From Bacteroidetes/Chlorobi group bacterium MS-B_bin-24 (lineage in GTDB: Bacteria > Bacteroidota > Ignavibacteria > Kapaibacteriales > UBA2268): a DNA stretch of 52,080 nt. The notes under the pieces are model-generated. The model was not told where the DNA came from, ran no database searches, and saw only the letters and a program-made list of their open reading frames with translations. This document shows positions 43,889 to 52,080 of the stretch, in pieces (the stretch's first letter is position 1; every line of letters begins with the position of its first letter). The DNA lies in assembly GCA_003731685.1 (NCBI GenBank), contig RCNO01000001.1, positions 1,262 to 53,341 of the forward strand. The letters are read 5' to 3'. The position numbers were made by a program, and so were the translations under genes.

Positions 43889-45379
43889 ATGTTCGGTTTA
43901 AGTCGAAAATTTTTCGTTTTGCTTCTTTTGATTTTGCTAAATCAAAAAGACATCCTTTCGTATTCTAAATTCCCTGTGATGACTATAAATCCTCTAAATA
44001 GGCTTACTATCTACTTCGAGAAGTTCCCAAAAGATTTTCAATCCTATTTAAATTCGACAAAGACTTTAATATCTGTTGTTATTTATGACATTGAAAACAA
44101 TACCAAAGAGGATTCTGTTGTTTCCGATGGCATTATCTCGAAAGCAACACTTAAAAAATTTTCTAATCACATTGAAATAAACGTATACTTAAAATCACCC
44201 AGAGGATACACAATCGCACCCCTTGAATTCACTAAATCTCTTATGATTGAAGTTTTCGATTGGAATTCTCTTAGTCCCGAAGAAGAAAACTATCGTATGG
44301 GATTGCTTTCTCTGACGGGTAACCTTGCGGTAGCAAGAAAATACTTTGAATCCGCATTTAACGGGAATATCGCCAACGCTGGCTTTTTCCTTGGATACCT
44401 CTACTTAAAAGCAAACGAAATCGAAAAGGCAAAGGAAGTTCTCGAAAAAGCGGAGACCTTGGGTTGCAACATTCCCGATTTATTCTTTGCTCTGGCTCAA
44501 ATTTTCGACATAATGAAAGACAAAGCCAAAGCAGATGCTTACCGAACAAAATATTACAAAAACCAAGGAACTGCAAAATACAATCCAATCGAAATCGACA
44601 CTGCCTTAAAAGATTCGATTTTCAAAGAAATTACAGAACTTTTGCCTTTGGAAAGAAATGAACAAACTACCGAGAAAAAACTAAGCCCAGATACTTCCAA
44701 TCAACAAAAGCCAATCGTCATTTCCGAACAAGAGGTAACTCCGAAACAGGAGCGATTTTCAATTTTCGAAAAAGTTCTGATTTTCCTTGGTGTTTCAATC
44801 ATTCTGCTTTCTTTGTTACTAACATCGCTCTATTTCAAATGGAAAAGGGAAAAGAAATTGCGTGAGATAAAGAAAAAATTCGAAAACGAACTGCTGAAGC
44901 AAAAACACACTGCATCGAGTGCCCTTGCAGCAAGACTCTACAAAAAGAGCGAAGCAGAGGCAAAGGAAATTTCGGAACAGGAAGCAGACAAAACTCAATC
45001 CCCTAGCACTTTTAATCCCGAAGTCAAAGAACTTGCAGAAAAAATCATTAGTGCCAAACGGCAAGAACAACAAGAAAGCCCAACCGAACAACCAACGATA
45101 GCCGAAAAATCTTCTTCTTCCCCAAAACCGAAAATTCCGTTGAGAGTGGAAAAAGCAATGCAACTCCAAAAAGAGCAAATGGAATTGATTAAACAAAAAT
45201 TCGGGAAACTCGAAACAAGAGATATCCCCACAAGCAAAGAGAAGCTCGAAGAACTTGCCAAAAATCTTGGCATCAACAAAAGTTCACTCTTGGCAAAAAA
45301 GAACATCGAAGCGATGAGCAAAAACAAAGATTTATATGAGAAGTTATTCAAAAAATTTTTCAAAAAAAGCAGTGAATAA
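43889..45379 (+). CDS. Membrane protein with TPR-like repeats, one TM and coiled-coil tail
   Basis: I do not recognise this 496-residue protein by name. A signal peptide (about 1-25, LSRKFFVLLLLILLNQ) leads a beta-rich exported part (to about 130). TPR/Sel1-like helices follow (about 130-230: GNLAVARKYFESAFNGN, LGYLYLKANEIEKAKEVLEKAE), then a linker. One clear TM (about 295-318, VLIFLGVSIILLSLLLTSLYF) precedes a long charged cytoplasmic region with coiled coil and Pro-rich stretches. The small C-terminal helical part reads LEELAKNLGINKSSL. It thus spans the inner membrane with the TPR part in the periplasm. It is the first of three + strand genes ending in a PorV-like barrel, so an envelope-assembly role is possible. 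Confidence 0.78.
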   Translation: MFGLSRKFFVLLLLILLNQKDILSYSKFPVMTINPLNRLTIYFEKFPKDFQSYLNSTKTLISVVIYDIENNTKEDSVVSDGIISKATLKKFSNHIEINVYLKSPRGYTIAPLEFTKSLMIEVFDWNSLSPEEENYRMGLLSLTGNLAVARKYFESAFNGNIANAGFFLGYLYLKANEIEKAKEVLEKAETLGCNIPDLFFALAQIFDIMKDKAKADAYRTKYYKNQGTAKYNPIEIDTALKDSIFKEITELLPLERNEQTTEKKLSPDTSNQQKPIVISEQEVTPKQERFSIFEKVLIFLGVSIILLSLLLTSLYFKWKREKKLREIKKKFENELLKQKHTASSALAARLYKKSEAEAKEISEQEADKTQSPSTFNPEVKELAEKIISAKRQEQQESPTEQPTIAEKSSSSPKPKIPLRVEKAMQLQKEQMELIKQKFGKLETRDIPTSKEKLEELAKNLGINKSSLLAKKNIEAMSKNKDLYEKLFKKFFKKSSE

Positions 45380-45432
45380 ACTAAAAGGCTTCTTGTTTTG
45401 TCTATATTTATTGTGTGTTACAATTTGGTAAA

Positions 45433-45996
45433 ATGAATTATCGATATTTTTTTACTAAATATTTACTTTTAATTTTCCTAAACTTCTTTCTTACCTTTGC
45501 ACTTTATGGGCAATCTTCGGTGAATTATCCATATTTGAGCCCCTTTTTCTATCCTAACTATGAAAATATTTACAATGATACTTGTTTGTATTTTCCCGAA
45601 TTGATTTTTACAGTCGGCGGAGTCCAACCTTCGAAACGATATGCCCAAATAGAGATAAAAAAACAAGACAAGAAAATTAACAACGGGAAAAAACTCGAAA
45701 GACTTTACGAAAATGATACAACATCGACGAAAGGAAACCGAATTGTTTCGATACAAGAAACTGAACGAGGCGACAAAATGGCTGTATATTTAGAAATTGA
45801 AAACCCCGAGCAAAAAATTAAGATAATCGTTTACAACTTGCTGGGCAAAAAAGTTTTGGATATTTACGAAGGGAAACCCAAAGACCCTTCCCAACCCTAT
45901 GAATTTAGCGTTGCCGAACTTCCAAAAGGAATTTTCCTCCTCGTAGTTGTTGGAGACAATTTCAGATTAAGAGAAAAACTTGTGGTAACAAAATGA
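45433..45996 (+). CDS. Small exported protein consisting mainly of a T9SS-like sorting tail
   Basis: The 187-residue product from the ATG at 45433 has a signal peptide (MNYRYFFTKYLLLIFLNFFL...YGQ). A short variable region of about 85 residues follows. The C-terminus of about 80 residues (VYLEIENPEQKIKIIVYNLL to LREKLVVTK) has the strand pattern of T9SS type A sorting domains. No other passenger domain is visible. The stop overlaps the start of the PorV-like gene by four bases (ATGA). The GTG at 45415 is rejected as a start because the ATG begins a cleaner signal peptide. It may be a minimal cargo or a structural partner of the barrel. Confidence 0.8.
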   Translation: MNYRYFFTKYLLLIFLNFFLTFALYGQSSVNYPYLSPFFYPNYENIYNDTCLYFPELIFTVGGVQPSKRYAQIEIKKQDKKINNGKKLERLYENDTTSTKGNRIVSIQETERGDKMAVYLEIENPEQKIKIIVYNLLGKKVLDIYEGKPKDPSQPYEFSVAELPKGIFLLVVVGDNFRLREKLVVTK

Positions 45997-47036
45997 TAAA
46001 AACGAATTTTAAGTTTTTGGTTTCGCTTCTCTTATTTATCTTTTTGAACCAAATCTCGTTACCATTAATTGCACAAAGGCAAGGCGGTGGGTTTTCGGGT
46101 GCTTATTTATTTAGGGAAAACGGAACCCGTCCCATATCGCTGGCGGGAGCGTATACTGCTATTTCGAACGACCCTTACACGATATTTTACAATCCCGCAG
46201 GGTTGTCATCCTGTGCACCAGTTCCAATGGTTTACTCCTCGCTCTCTTTAATGGAGTTTAGCCGAAATTATGCAAATCTAACCTACGCCCAATCAATTGG
46301 TGATTTCGGAATCGGGGCATCCATTTCTTCTCATTATGCTGGAAGTATTATTGCCCGAAACAGAACAGGGAACGAATTTGGCAAGTTATCCGACTATTTC
46401 TTTAATCTTGCTCTCGGTGGTTCTTTCGCTACAAATTTTGCCAGTTTTGGCTTGGTAGTTAAATATCTTAACAATACTCTTCAAGGCTCCGATGTAAGTG
46501 GTTCAGGCGTTGCTTTCGATTTCGGCTCGAAATTTAATATGATGGACTTATTTACTTTCGGAATCGTTGTGCAAAACATTGGTGGAATTATTAAGTATAA
46601 TACAAGGTCAGAAAAAAGCAACATTCCATTTACCATTCGAAGTGGTATTGCTATGGAATTCCCCTTGTCGGCAGAAAAAATCATAACCTTCCGCAACGAA
46701 CTTGGTATGGAAGATACAATCATTCAACCTCCGCCCAAATATCTTCTATTTTCAATCGAATCCAATTACATTCAATATGAAAAGTATCCAAATTTCATTC
46801 TTGCCTGCGAATTCGCACCTTTCGAACTTTTAGCCTTTCGTGGTGGCATAACTTTGGCAGGCAATGACGAAGGAAAATTCAAACTTCTTCCATTTACAAC
46901 TTGGGGTGCAGGTGTCTCGATAAAACCTAACCTCAAAGACTTTTACAATCTTTTTTGTATCGACCTTTCTTTAGGAAACGACTTTCTCGCCGAAAAGAAG
47001 ATTTTCTATACAATAGGCATCGGAATTCAATTCTAA
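45993..47036 (+). CDS. PorV/PorQ-family outer membrane beta-barrel protein
   Basis: The 347-residue product has a signal peptide (to about residue 30) and the family opening FLFRENGTRPISLAGAYTAISNDPYTIFYNPAGLS (quoted loosely from YLFRENG and ISLAGAYTAISNDPY). Repeated amphipathic strands follow, ending in aromatic YTIGIGIQF as outer-membrane barrels do. PorV carries T9SS cargo to the attachment complex and PorQ holds the surface-exchange complex; which of these, if either, this protein matches is not decidable here. Its ATG lies in the stop of the T9SS-tail protein gene, so the two are made together. Confidence 0.85.
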   Translation: MIKTNFKFLVSLLLFIFLNQISLPLIAQRQGGGFSGAYLFRENGTRPISLAGAYTAISNDPYTIFYNPAGLSSCAPVPMVYSSLSLMEFSRNYANLTYAQSIGDFGIGASISSHYAGSIIARNRTGNEFGKLSDYFFNLALGGSFATNFASFGLVVKYLNNTLQGSDVSGSGVAFDFGSKFNMMDLFTFGIVVQNIGGIIKYNTRSEKSNIPFTIRSGIAMEFPLSAEKIITFRNELGMEDTIIQPPPKYLLFSIESNYIQYEKYPNFILACEFAPFELLAFRGGITLAGNDEGKFKLLPFTTWGAGVSIKPNLKDFYNLFCIDLSLGNDFLAEKKIFYTIGIGIQF

Positions 47037-47242
47037 TAATAAAACTCAAATTTTAAATATACAGCACACTCTAATAGTTTTTTAGCCCACTCTTTTATTC
47101 ATTCTATCTTATTCTTTTAAACATTCTCAAATTAAAACCTGCAAACAAACTACCAATGCGTATCATCTGAAATATAAAATTTGGTATGATTTTTACTATT
47201 AGAACTTTTTATTTCGAGGTAGTAGGTAGGAGTTGGTAAAAT

Positions 47243-49789
47243 ATGGTAGAACTTGTGAATTCGAATTGGGATGAATTCATTGAAAATCTTTTAAGTCTTG
47301 AAATAATAAAAGATTATTTCCCTGAAATCATTGAACAATACAATGTTTTGATTGACAAATACAAATCCGAAGAAGATTGGGTTGCAAACTTCCCTTTCCC
47401 CGCTTTGATAACAAATCTTGACGGGGATATTCACCAAGCAAACAAAGAAGCACTTTCATTCTTCCAAATTAAATCAAAAGAAAGTATCATTTCAAAGAAA
47501 ATCACAGAGTTTGGATTTCCTTTCGATCTGGAAAATTTCGAGTTCTTTGAAAGAAAATACTTGCTTACAAAAGCAAAATTCTCTTCCTTAAACTTTCCTA
47601 AAAACATTGAACAAAAAATATTCATTCACTTATACAACATTAAAGGCGAATCCTATTTGCTATGGGTTATTCTTTTCAAAAACAATGATGAGGACTTATT
47701 CTACCAAAACGTCAAAACATTTGAAGAACTCAAATTAATTCTTGAGCACATCCCCTATGTCATTTATGTTAAAGATAAGTATAACAGAATCCTTCGTGTG
47801 AATAAGTTTTTCTGCGAAAAATTCCATAAAAATAAAGATGAAATCGAAGGTTTATTCATTGAATCAATTTTTTCGGAAGAGGTAGTAAAAAATTGCAGAG
47901 AAAAAGACCTTCTAATCATTAAAACGGGGAAACCAATTACTGGAAGTGAGGAAAAATTTTCGATTAATGGCAAAATTGAAAACTTTTTTATTGTTGAAAG
48001 ACTCCCCCTGTTCTACGAAAATCAAGTTTCAGGAATTTTGCTTTTTGCCTTCGACATAACAGAAAAAAAGAAGACAGAAATTGAACTCCGCCGATGGAAA
48101 AAACGATTCGATTTTACAACAACTGCAACTGGTCAAGCAGTTTTCGAACGAGACTGGGAAACAGGCGAAGTTATTTGGACAGACAATATCAAAGACCTTT
48201 TTGGCTATTCTAAAAAGGAATTGAACAAGAGGGAAAGATGGCTCGAAAAAATTGTCCCTGCCGATTTGGATAACTATTTAGCCACTTTTCAGAAGCATTG
48301 CGAAAACTTATCACCCTATAATCTAATCTATCGAATAAAAAATGCTAATGGTGAGCAACGTTATGTGAAGGAAAGTGGATTTTTCCTTTCGGACGAGGGT
48401 AGAATAATTTCGATTGTTGGAATTATCAGCGACATCACAAATCAAAAAGACCTTGAACAAAAGGTTTCCGATTATAACACTTTTCTCCACGTCCTTTTGG
48501 ACACCATCCCAATGCCAATATTTTATGAAAATATCGAAGGAAAATTTATTGGATGCAATAAATACTTCCAAGAACAAATATTACAAATAAGCAAAAAGGA
48601 ATTTTTGGGTAAAACTGTTAACGATTTCCCAAATATATTTGGAGAAAGTTTTAGAACAAAACATCAAGAGACGAACCAAAAGATTATCCAGAAAGAAAAG
48701 GTCGAAAGTTACGACGAAAAAATTACATTGCCCGATGGCTCAGTTCGAGATTTTGCAATTTTCAAGGCAGGATACAAAGATTTCGACGGCGAACTGGCTG
48801 GCATTATAAACATCTTAATCGACATTACCGACCGTAAAACTGCCGAAGAGCAACTCAGAAATATCAACATTGAACTGGAAAAGAAAATTGAAGAGCGAAC
48901 CCGAGACCTCCAAACCGCTTTGGACGAATACAAATTCGAAGTCGATGAACACCGCAGAGTTCAAGAGATTCTTGAGCAAGCCAATTATGAACTGAAAATC
49001 CTAAACGAAACATTAGCCGAGGAAAGCCGAAAACTTATTGTTCTTAACGAAAAACTTACAAATTCGGAAAAGGAACTTCGCGAAGCTAATTCCGCAAAAG
49101 ATAAGTTCTTTTCAATTATTGCTCACGATTTAAGAAATCCTTTGCAATCGATACTAACAGATTCCGAAATTCTCGACCGCTTTTTCGATACATTTTCTCC
49201 CGAAAAGGGTCGTGAATATGTTCACCATATTTACAAAACCTCGACACTACTAAAAAATTTGCTGGAAAATCTGCTCACTTGGGCTAAAACCCAAACAGGC
49301 AGAATTTCTTATCGCCCTGAATGGATTAATATCAACCTCCTGATTAATGACATTGTTCGATACATTGAGCCAACTGCAAAGAACAAGGAAATTTCGATTG
49401 TTTACAACAAAGACATCGACTTTATGGTCTACCTCGATAGGAATATGATTACCACAGTGCTTCGCAATCTCCTTTCCAATGCGATTAAATTTTCTTACAG
49501 AAATTCAAATGTTTACATCGACATACAAAATTTCTACGAAGGGAATATTCCATCGTTAAAAGTCTCGGTTCGCGACGAAGGAATTGGAATTCCCAAAGAC
49601 ATACAGGAAAAACTTTTCAAAATTGAATATAGCATCACAACAAAGGGAACCGAAAAGGAACACGGGACTGGGCTTGGATTAATACTTTGCTACGAACTTA
49701 TCAAACTACATAATGGAAGAATTTGGGTCGAAAGCGAGGAAGGCAAAGGAACAACATTTACGTTCGTAATCCCAATAAATTTTGACTAA
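47243..49789 (+). CDS. Soluble multi-PAS sensor histidine kinase
   Basis: The 848-residue protein has no TM segments, so it senses in the cytoplasm. Four PAS-like domains can be placed at about 45-150, 165-280, 283-405 and 412-540 (e.g. DITEKKKTE, SDITNQKDLE, DITDRKTAEE at PAC ends). A coiled coil (about 540-630) leads to HisKA with FFSIIAHDLRNPLQSI (phospho-His) and HATPase_c. The latter has NLLSNAIKFSY (N box), VRDEGIGIP (G1) and GTGLGLILCYELI (G2), closing VPINFD-like with FTFVIPINFD. A GGAG lies about ten bases before the ATG. No receiver domain or response regulator gene is in the window. The signal is unknown; PAS3 is the most canonical. Confidence 0.93.
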   Translation: MVELVNSNWDEFIENLLSLEIIKDYFPEIIEQYNVLIDKYKSEEDWVANFPFPALITNLDGDIHQANKEALSFFQIKSKESIISKKITEFGFPFDLENFEFFERKYLLTKAKFSSLNFPKNIEQKIFIHLYNIKGESYLLWVILFKNNDEDLFYQNVKTFEELKLILEHIPYVIYVKDKYNRILRVNKFFCEKFHKNKDEIEGLFIESIFSEEVVKNCREKDLLIIKTGKPITGSEEKFSINGKIENFFIVERLPLFYENQVSGILLFAFDITEKKKTEIELRRWKKRFDFTTTATGQAVFERDWETGEVIWTDNIKDLFGYSKKELNKRERWLEKIVPADLDNYLATFQKHCENLSPYNLIYRIKNANGEQRYVKESGFFLSDEGRIISIVGIISDITNQKDLEQKVSDYNTFLHVLLDTIPMPIFYENIEGKFIGCNKYFQEQILQISKKEFLGKTVNDFPNIFGESFRTKHQETNQKIIQKEKVESYDEKITLPDGSVRDFAIFKAGYKDFDGELAGIINILIDITDRKTAEEQLRNINIELEKKIEERTRDLQTALDEYKFEVDEHRRVQEILEQANYELKILNETLAEESRKLIVLNEKLTNSEKELREANSAKDKFFSIIAHDLRNPLQSILTDSEILDRFFDTFSPEKGREYVHHIYKTSTLLKNLLENLLTWAKTQTGRISYRPEWININLLINDIVRYIEPTAKNKEISIVYNKDIDFMVYLDRNMITTVLRNLLSNAIKFSYRNSNVYIDIQNFYEGNIPSLKVSVRDEGIGIPKDIQEKLFKIEYSITTKGTEKEHGTGLGLILCYELIKLHNGRIWVESEEGKGTTFTFVIPINFD

Positions 49790-49796
49790 CAATTAA

Positions 49797-49850
49797 GGCG
49801 AACTAAGGGCTATTCCCTAAGGACGACTTGGAAAGAAGTTCGCCATTTTT
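49797..49850 (+). terminator. Structured terminator-like element after the histidine kinase
   Basis: An eight-base closing stem GGCGAACT / AGTTCGCC encloses about 32 bases with a small inner hairpin (AAGGG-CTATT-CCCT) and is followed by ATTTTTG. It lies eight bases past the kinase stop. It fits a terminator, though the large interior is unusual. Confidence 0.55.
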
Positions 49851-49980
49851 GATACGTCTATCATTCCTATTTAAAACCATCTTTAAGCCATTAAATATCT
49901 ATCAAATAATGTTTTTGAAGTGTTTTAGAAAGTTTTTTAAATCCAATAATTTTCAAACATCATCCGAAACTTTCCCTGCT

Positions 49981-50012
49981 TTTGGTTAAATACTAATAAT
50001 TTAATAATTTTG
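49981..50012 (+). promoter_or_regulatory. Bacteroidota-type promoter of the PpiD-like gene
   Basis: TTTG (49981-49984), a 20-base spacer and TAATTTTG (50005-50012) match TTTG-N19/20-TAnnTTTG. A start near 50018 gives a leader of about 30 bases before the ATG at 50049. Confidence 0.65.
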
Positions 50013-50048
50013 AAATCTTATTTTTAAAAATCGAGGGAATTCGTTGTA

Positions 50049-52080
50049 ATGGGAACATTCGAACGCATACGAAAAATATCGCCATACGCCCTTGTTGCGT
50101 TTGCAATTATCTTTGTCGGATTTATGGTTGCCTCCGACGCCGATATTTCCAACCTCATTCGTCAAGGTCAAGACTACCGTACCGCTGTCATTGGCAAAAT
50201 TAATGGGGAAAAGATTCTCTACAAGAACTTCGAGGAAGAGGTGCGCGAACAAATCGAACAACAGCGAAAGCAATCAACTACCGAGAATATGGATATCGAC
50301 GAAAGTCAAGTCCGTAAATCACTTTGGGCTGAAAAGGTCGAAGAAATTCTGCTTAACCAGGAAGCTAAAAAAATGGGCACAAGAGTAACCGACGAAGAAA
50401 TCCTCGATGTCCTGCTGGATAATCCTCCCGATTACCTTCGCAAACCATTTACCGACTCGGCTGGTAATTTTCAAAGGCAAGCCTATTTGGAAATTATTAC
50501 CAACCCCGATGTTATCTATAAAAGATTACCCAATACAGTTCCACAAGAAGAAAAAAGAAGAATTGTTGAACAATTTAAAAAAGATTTAATCAATATCGAA
50601 AAATATTTGCGAAAAGAACATATGCTTAATTCGATTCGAACATTAGTCGCAATTGCAAGTTCTTTTGCCTCGCCAACTTATGCCAAATTGAAATATATAA
50701 AAGATAATTCTATTGCGGATGTTCGAGCTATCTTTTTCGATCTCAAAGATATTCCCGACAAAAGTGTCTCGGTTACCGAAGAAGAAATCAAACAATACTA
50801 CGAGGAAAACAAACAATTTTATCCAGAAAAGCCTCGACGTAAAATCAAATATGCAATATTCAAGATTGTTCCTTCGCAACAGGATACAAACCTTGTTCAG
50901 AAAAGCATAAACAAATTTGCCGAGGAACTTTCGAAGCTTACAGATATTTCCGAAAGAAGCAAGCTCTTTGAAAAGAAATTTAAAGAGTATAATGGAGAAA
51001 TTTCGGACTTCAAACTTGCCAAAGACTTACCTTCGCAACTTGCTGCATATATTACAACAACACCAATTGGGCAAGTCGTCGGTCCTATCCAAACTTCCGA
51101 TGGTGTTTATTTCATTCGCTTAGAAGATATTCGAAAAGGAGAAAATGAGGTCGTTCGAGCCAGTCATATACTCATTGAATTTGGGAACAATAAAGATAGT
51201 GCCTTGGCTTTTGCAAAAGAAATTTTGGCGAAAGCCAAGAAAGGTGAAGAATTTGAAACGCTTGCCCGCAAATATTCCCAAGACAAAGGCTCGGCAATGA
51301 ACGGAGGCGACCTTGGCTATTTTGGCAAAGGAATGATGGTCAAACCATTCGAAGATGCCTGCTTCGCAGCAAAACCTGGAGAGATTATTGGACCCATCGA
51401 AACTCAGTTTGGATATCATATAATCAAAATTTATGATAAAAAATCTGATGAATACAAATATAGCTTCATTAAATTTGCTCCGACTGTTTCGAGAACAACT
51501 GAACGAATCTTGGCAAGAAATGCCAAAATGTTAAAAGAAAAGGTCGAGAAAGGAACCCCATTCGAGTCCGCTGCAAAAGAATTTAATGTTGTTGCACGAA
51601 CCACCGACTTTTTCGAGCGAACTCGACCAGTCCTTGGTTCAAACTATCTTACTTCGTTGGCATTCGAAGCCAAAGTTGGAGAAGTCCTTGAGCCATTCGA
51701 GCTTAAAAATCAAGGCATAATTGTGGCTCAGGTTGTCGACGAACGCAAAGGTGGTTTCACTCCGCTCGAAGACCTTCGAGAAAAAATCAAATTTACATTG
51801 ATGAAGAGAAAAAAGCTCGACCTTTTGGAAAAGAAAGCAAACGAAGTTTATAACCGAATCAAAAACATAGGAACGCTCCAAGCTGTTCAACAAATCGACT
51901 CAACATTGAATTTCCACGATTGGCACGATATCCGCAACAATGGCTTCATAACCGGATTTGGTCAAGATTATGCTTTTACCGAAAAGATTTTCCTCGTTCC
52001 TATGAACTCAATTGTTCCGCCATTCCGTGGTGAACGTGGATATTACATCTTCGAAGTTTACCGTAGAGTTGTTCCCGACG
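50049..52080 (+). CDS. PpiD/SurA-type peptidyl-prolyl isomerase (3' end cut by window)
   Basis: This gene is absent from the ORF track because it runs off the window; I followed the frame codon by codon from ATG 50049 to the last base without a stop (677 residues). It has one N-terminal TM anchor (ALVAFAIIFVGFMVAS, about 14-29) and then a SurA_N-like helical chaperone region (VIGKINGEKILYKNFEEEVR). An inactive-looking rotamase-like domain is at about 225-360. A clear parvulin domain is at about 364-460 (VVRASHILIEFGN, FETLARKYSQDKGS, GGDLGYFGKGMMVKPFEDA). At least one further rotamase-like repeat follows (QAVVDERKGGFTPLEDL region). It is an inner-membrane-anchored periplasmic folding factor for exported proteins. 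It has its own promoter. Confidence 0.93.
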   Translation, partial: MGTFERIRKISPYALVAFAIIFVGFMVASDADISNLIRQGQDYRTAVIGKINGEKILYKNFEEEVREQIEQQRKQSTTENMDIDESQVRKSLWAEKVEEILLNQEAKKMGTRVTDEEILDVLLDNPPDYLRKPFTDSAGNFQRQAYLEIITNPDVIYKRLPNTVPQEEKRRIVEQFKKDLINIEKYLRKEHMLNSIRTLVAIASSFASPTYAKLKYIKDNSIADVRAIFFDLKDIPDKSVSVTEEEIKQYYEENKQFYPEKPRRKIKYAIFKIVPSQQDTNLVQKSINKFAEELSKLTDISERSKLFEKKFKEYNGEISDFKLAKDLPSQLAAYITTTPIGQVVGPIQTSDGVYFIRLEDIRKGENEVVRASHILIEFGNNKDSALAFAKEILAKAKKGEEFETLARKYSQDKGSAMNGGDLGYFGKGMMVKPFEDACFAAKPGEIIGPIETQFGYHIIKIYDKKSDEYKYSFIKFAPTVSRTTERILARNAKMLKEKVEKGTPFESAAKEFNVVARTTDFFERTRPVLGSNYLTSLAFEAKVGEVLEPFELKNQGIIVAQVVDERKGGFTPLEDLREKIKFTLMKRKKLDLLEKKANEVYNRIKNIGTLQAVQQIDSTLNFHDWHDIRNNGFITGFGQDYAFTEKIFLVPMNSIVPPFRGERGYYIFEVYRRVVPD

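Noticed and set aside
47037-47242. 206-base gap before the histidine kinase as riboswitch or small RNA
   Set aside because: It is AT-rich with no convincing stem set or exact promoter octamer; only a GGAG near the ATG is clear.
1-52080. CRISPR array, insertion sequence, prophage or defence island
   Set aside because: No regular direct repeats with spacers, transposase or integrase motifs, terminal inverted repeats or defence-type domains were seen; the gene content is core and envelope functions.

Overview
The window is an ordinary, gene-dense chromosomal stretch of an AT-rich bacterium from the Bacteroidota/Chlorobiota (FCB) side of the tree. Three lines of evidence point there. First, four or more proteins end in type IX secretion (T9SS) sorting tails, and a PorV/PorQ-type barrel is present. 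Second, several upstream regions carry the Bacteroidota promoter form TTTG-N19/20-TAnnTTTG, best seen before the tRNA. Third, the families fit: PD40/OmpA proteins, FG-GAP/UnbV propeller, Ig-repeat adhesin, SAM hydroxide adenosyltransferase, DUF3108. The Kapabacteria/Ignavibacteria branch is a guess, not shown. I see no transposase, integrase, phage gene or CRISPR array, and no gene-free stretch longer than 300 bases.

Layout. 1-2574 (+) is the 3' part of a PD40 plus double-OmpA envelope protein. 2576-3891 (-) is yebC-ruvC. 4030-4104 (+) is tRNA-Pro(GGG), followed by a two-way terminator shared with a 1597-residue T9SS adhesin (4162-8955, -). 9044-11950 (-) reads sucD, ndk, a Nudix-fold protein and a secreted protein of unknown function. 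A GT-C type membrane glycosyltransferase (-) and a T9SS protein (+) diverge near 13570. 15323-19278 (-) is secA-rluB, followed by a lipoprotein subtilase (19427-20614, -). guaA (+) meets the nuoL-nuoM-nuoN-DUF3108-HAD operon (22279-28876, -) head-on. 29017-29702 (+) is a small ribosomal operon: an unlisted 58-residue protein, rpmE and rpsR. Then on the minus strand come a YgbA-like Cys-rich protein, a SprA-related metalloprotease, lpdA, and the tightly packed phoH-cdaA-pcm-miaA-dacB-ABC permease run (32391-38241). 38329-39521 (-) is a coiled-coil lipoprotein plus a coiled-coil LysM protein. 39590-43784 (-) is a SAM hydroxide adenosyltransferase plus a large FG-GAP/UnbV T9SS protein. 43889-47036 (+) is a TPR/transmembrane protein, a minimal T9SS-tail protein and a PorV-like barrel. 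47243-49789 (+) is a soluble multi-PAS histidine kinase, and 50049 to the end (+) is a PpiD/SurA-type peptidyl-prolyl isomerase cut by the window edge.

How the genes fit together. Much of the window serves the cell envelope: Sec export (secA), periplasmic folding (PpiD-like), T9SS cargo and a PorV-like partner, peptidoglycan-binding OmpA and LysM proteins, peptidoglycan trimming (dacB) and c-di-AMP signalling (cdaA). The rest is core metabolism and translation: complex I proton-pumping subunits, succinyl-CoA ligase alpha, dihydrolipoyl dehydrogenase, GMP synthase, NDP kinase, tRNA and rRNA modification, and ribosomal proteins.

Best candidates for something new are the 43889-47036 module (minimal T9SS tail coupled to a PorV-like barrel), the unlisted 58-residue gene in front of rpmE, the lipoprotein/LysM coiled-coil pair, and two + strand terminators written inside the 3' coding ends of convergent genes. 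None of these amounts to a clearly new defence or enzymatic system.
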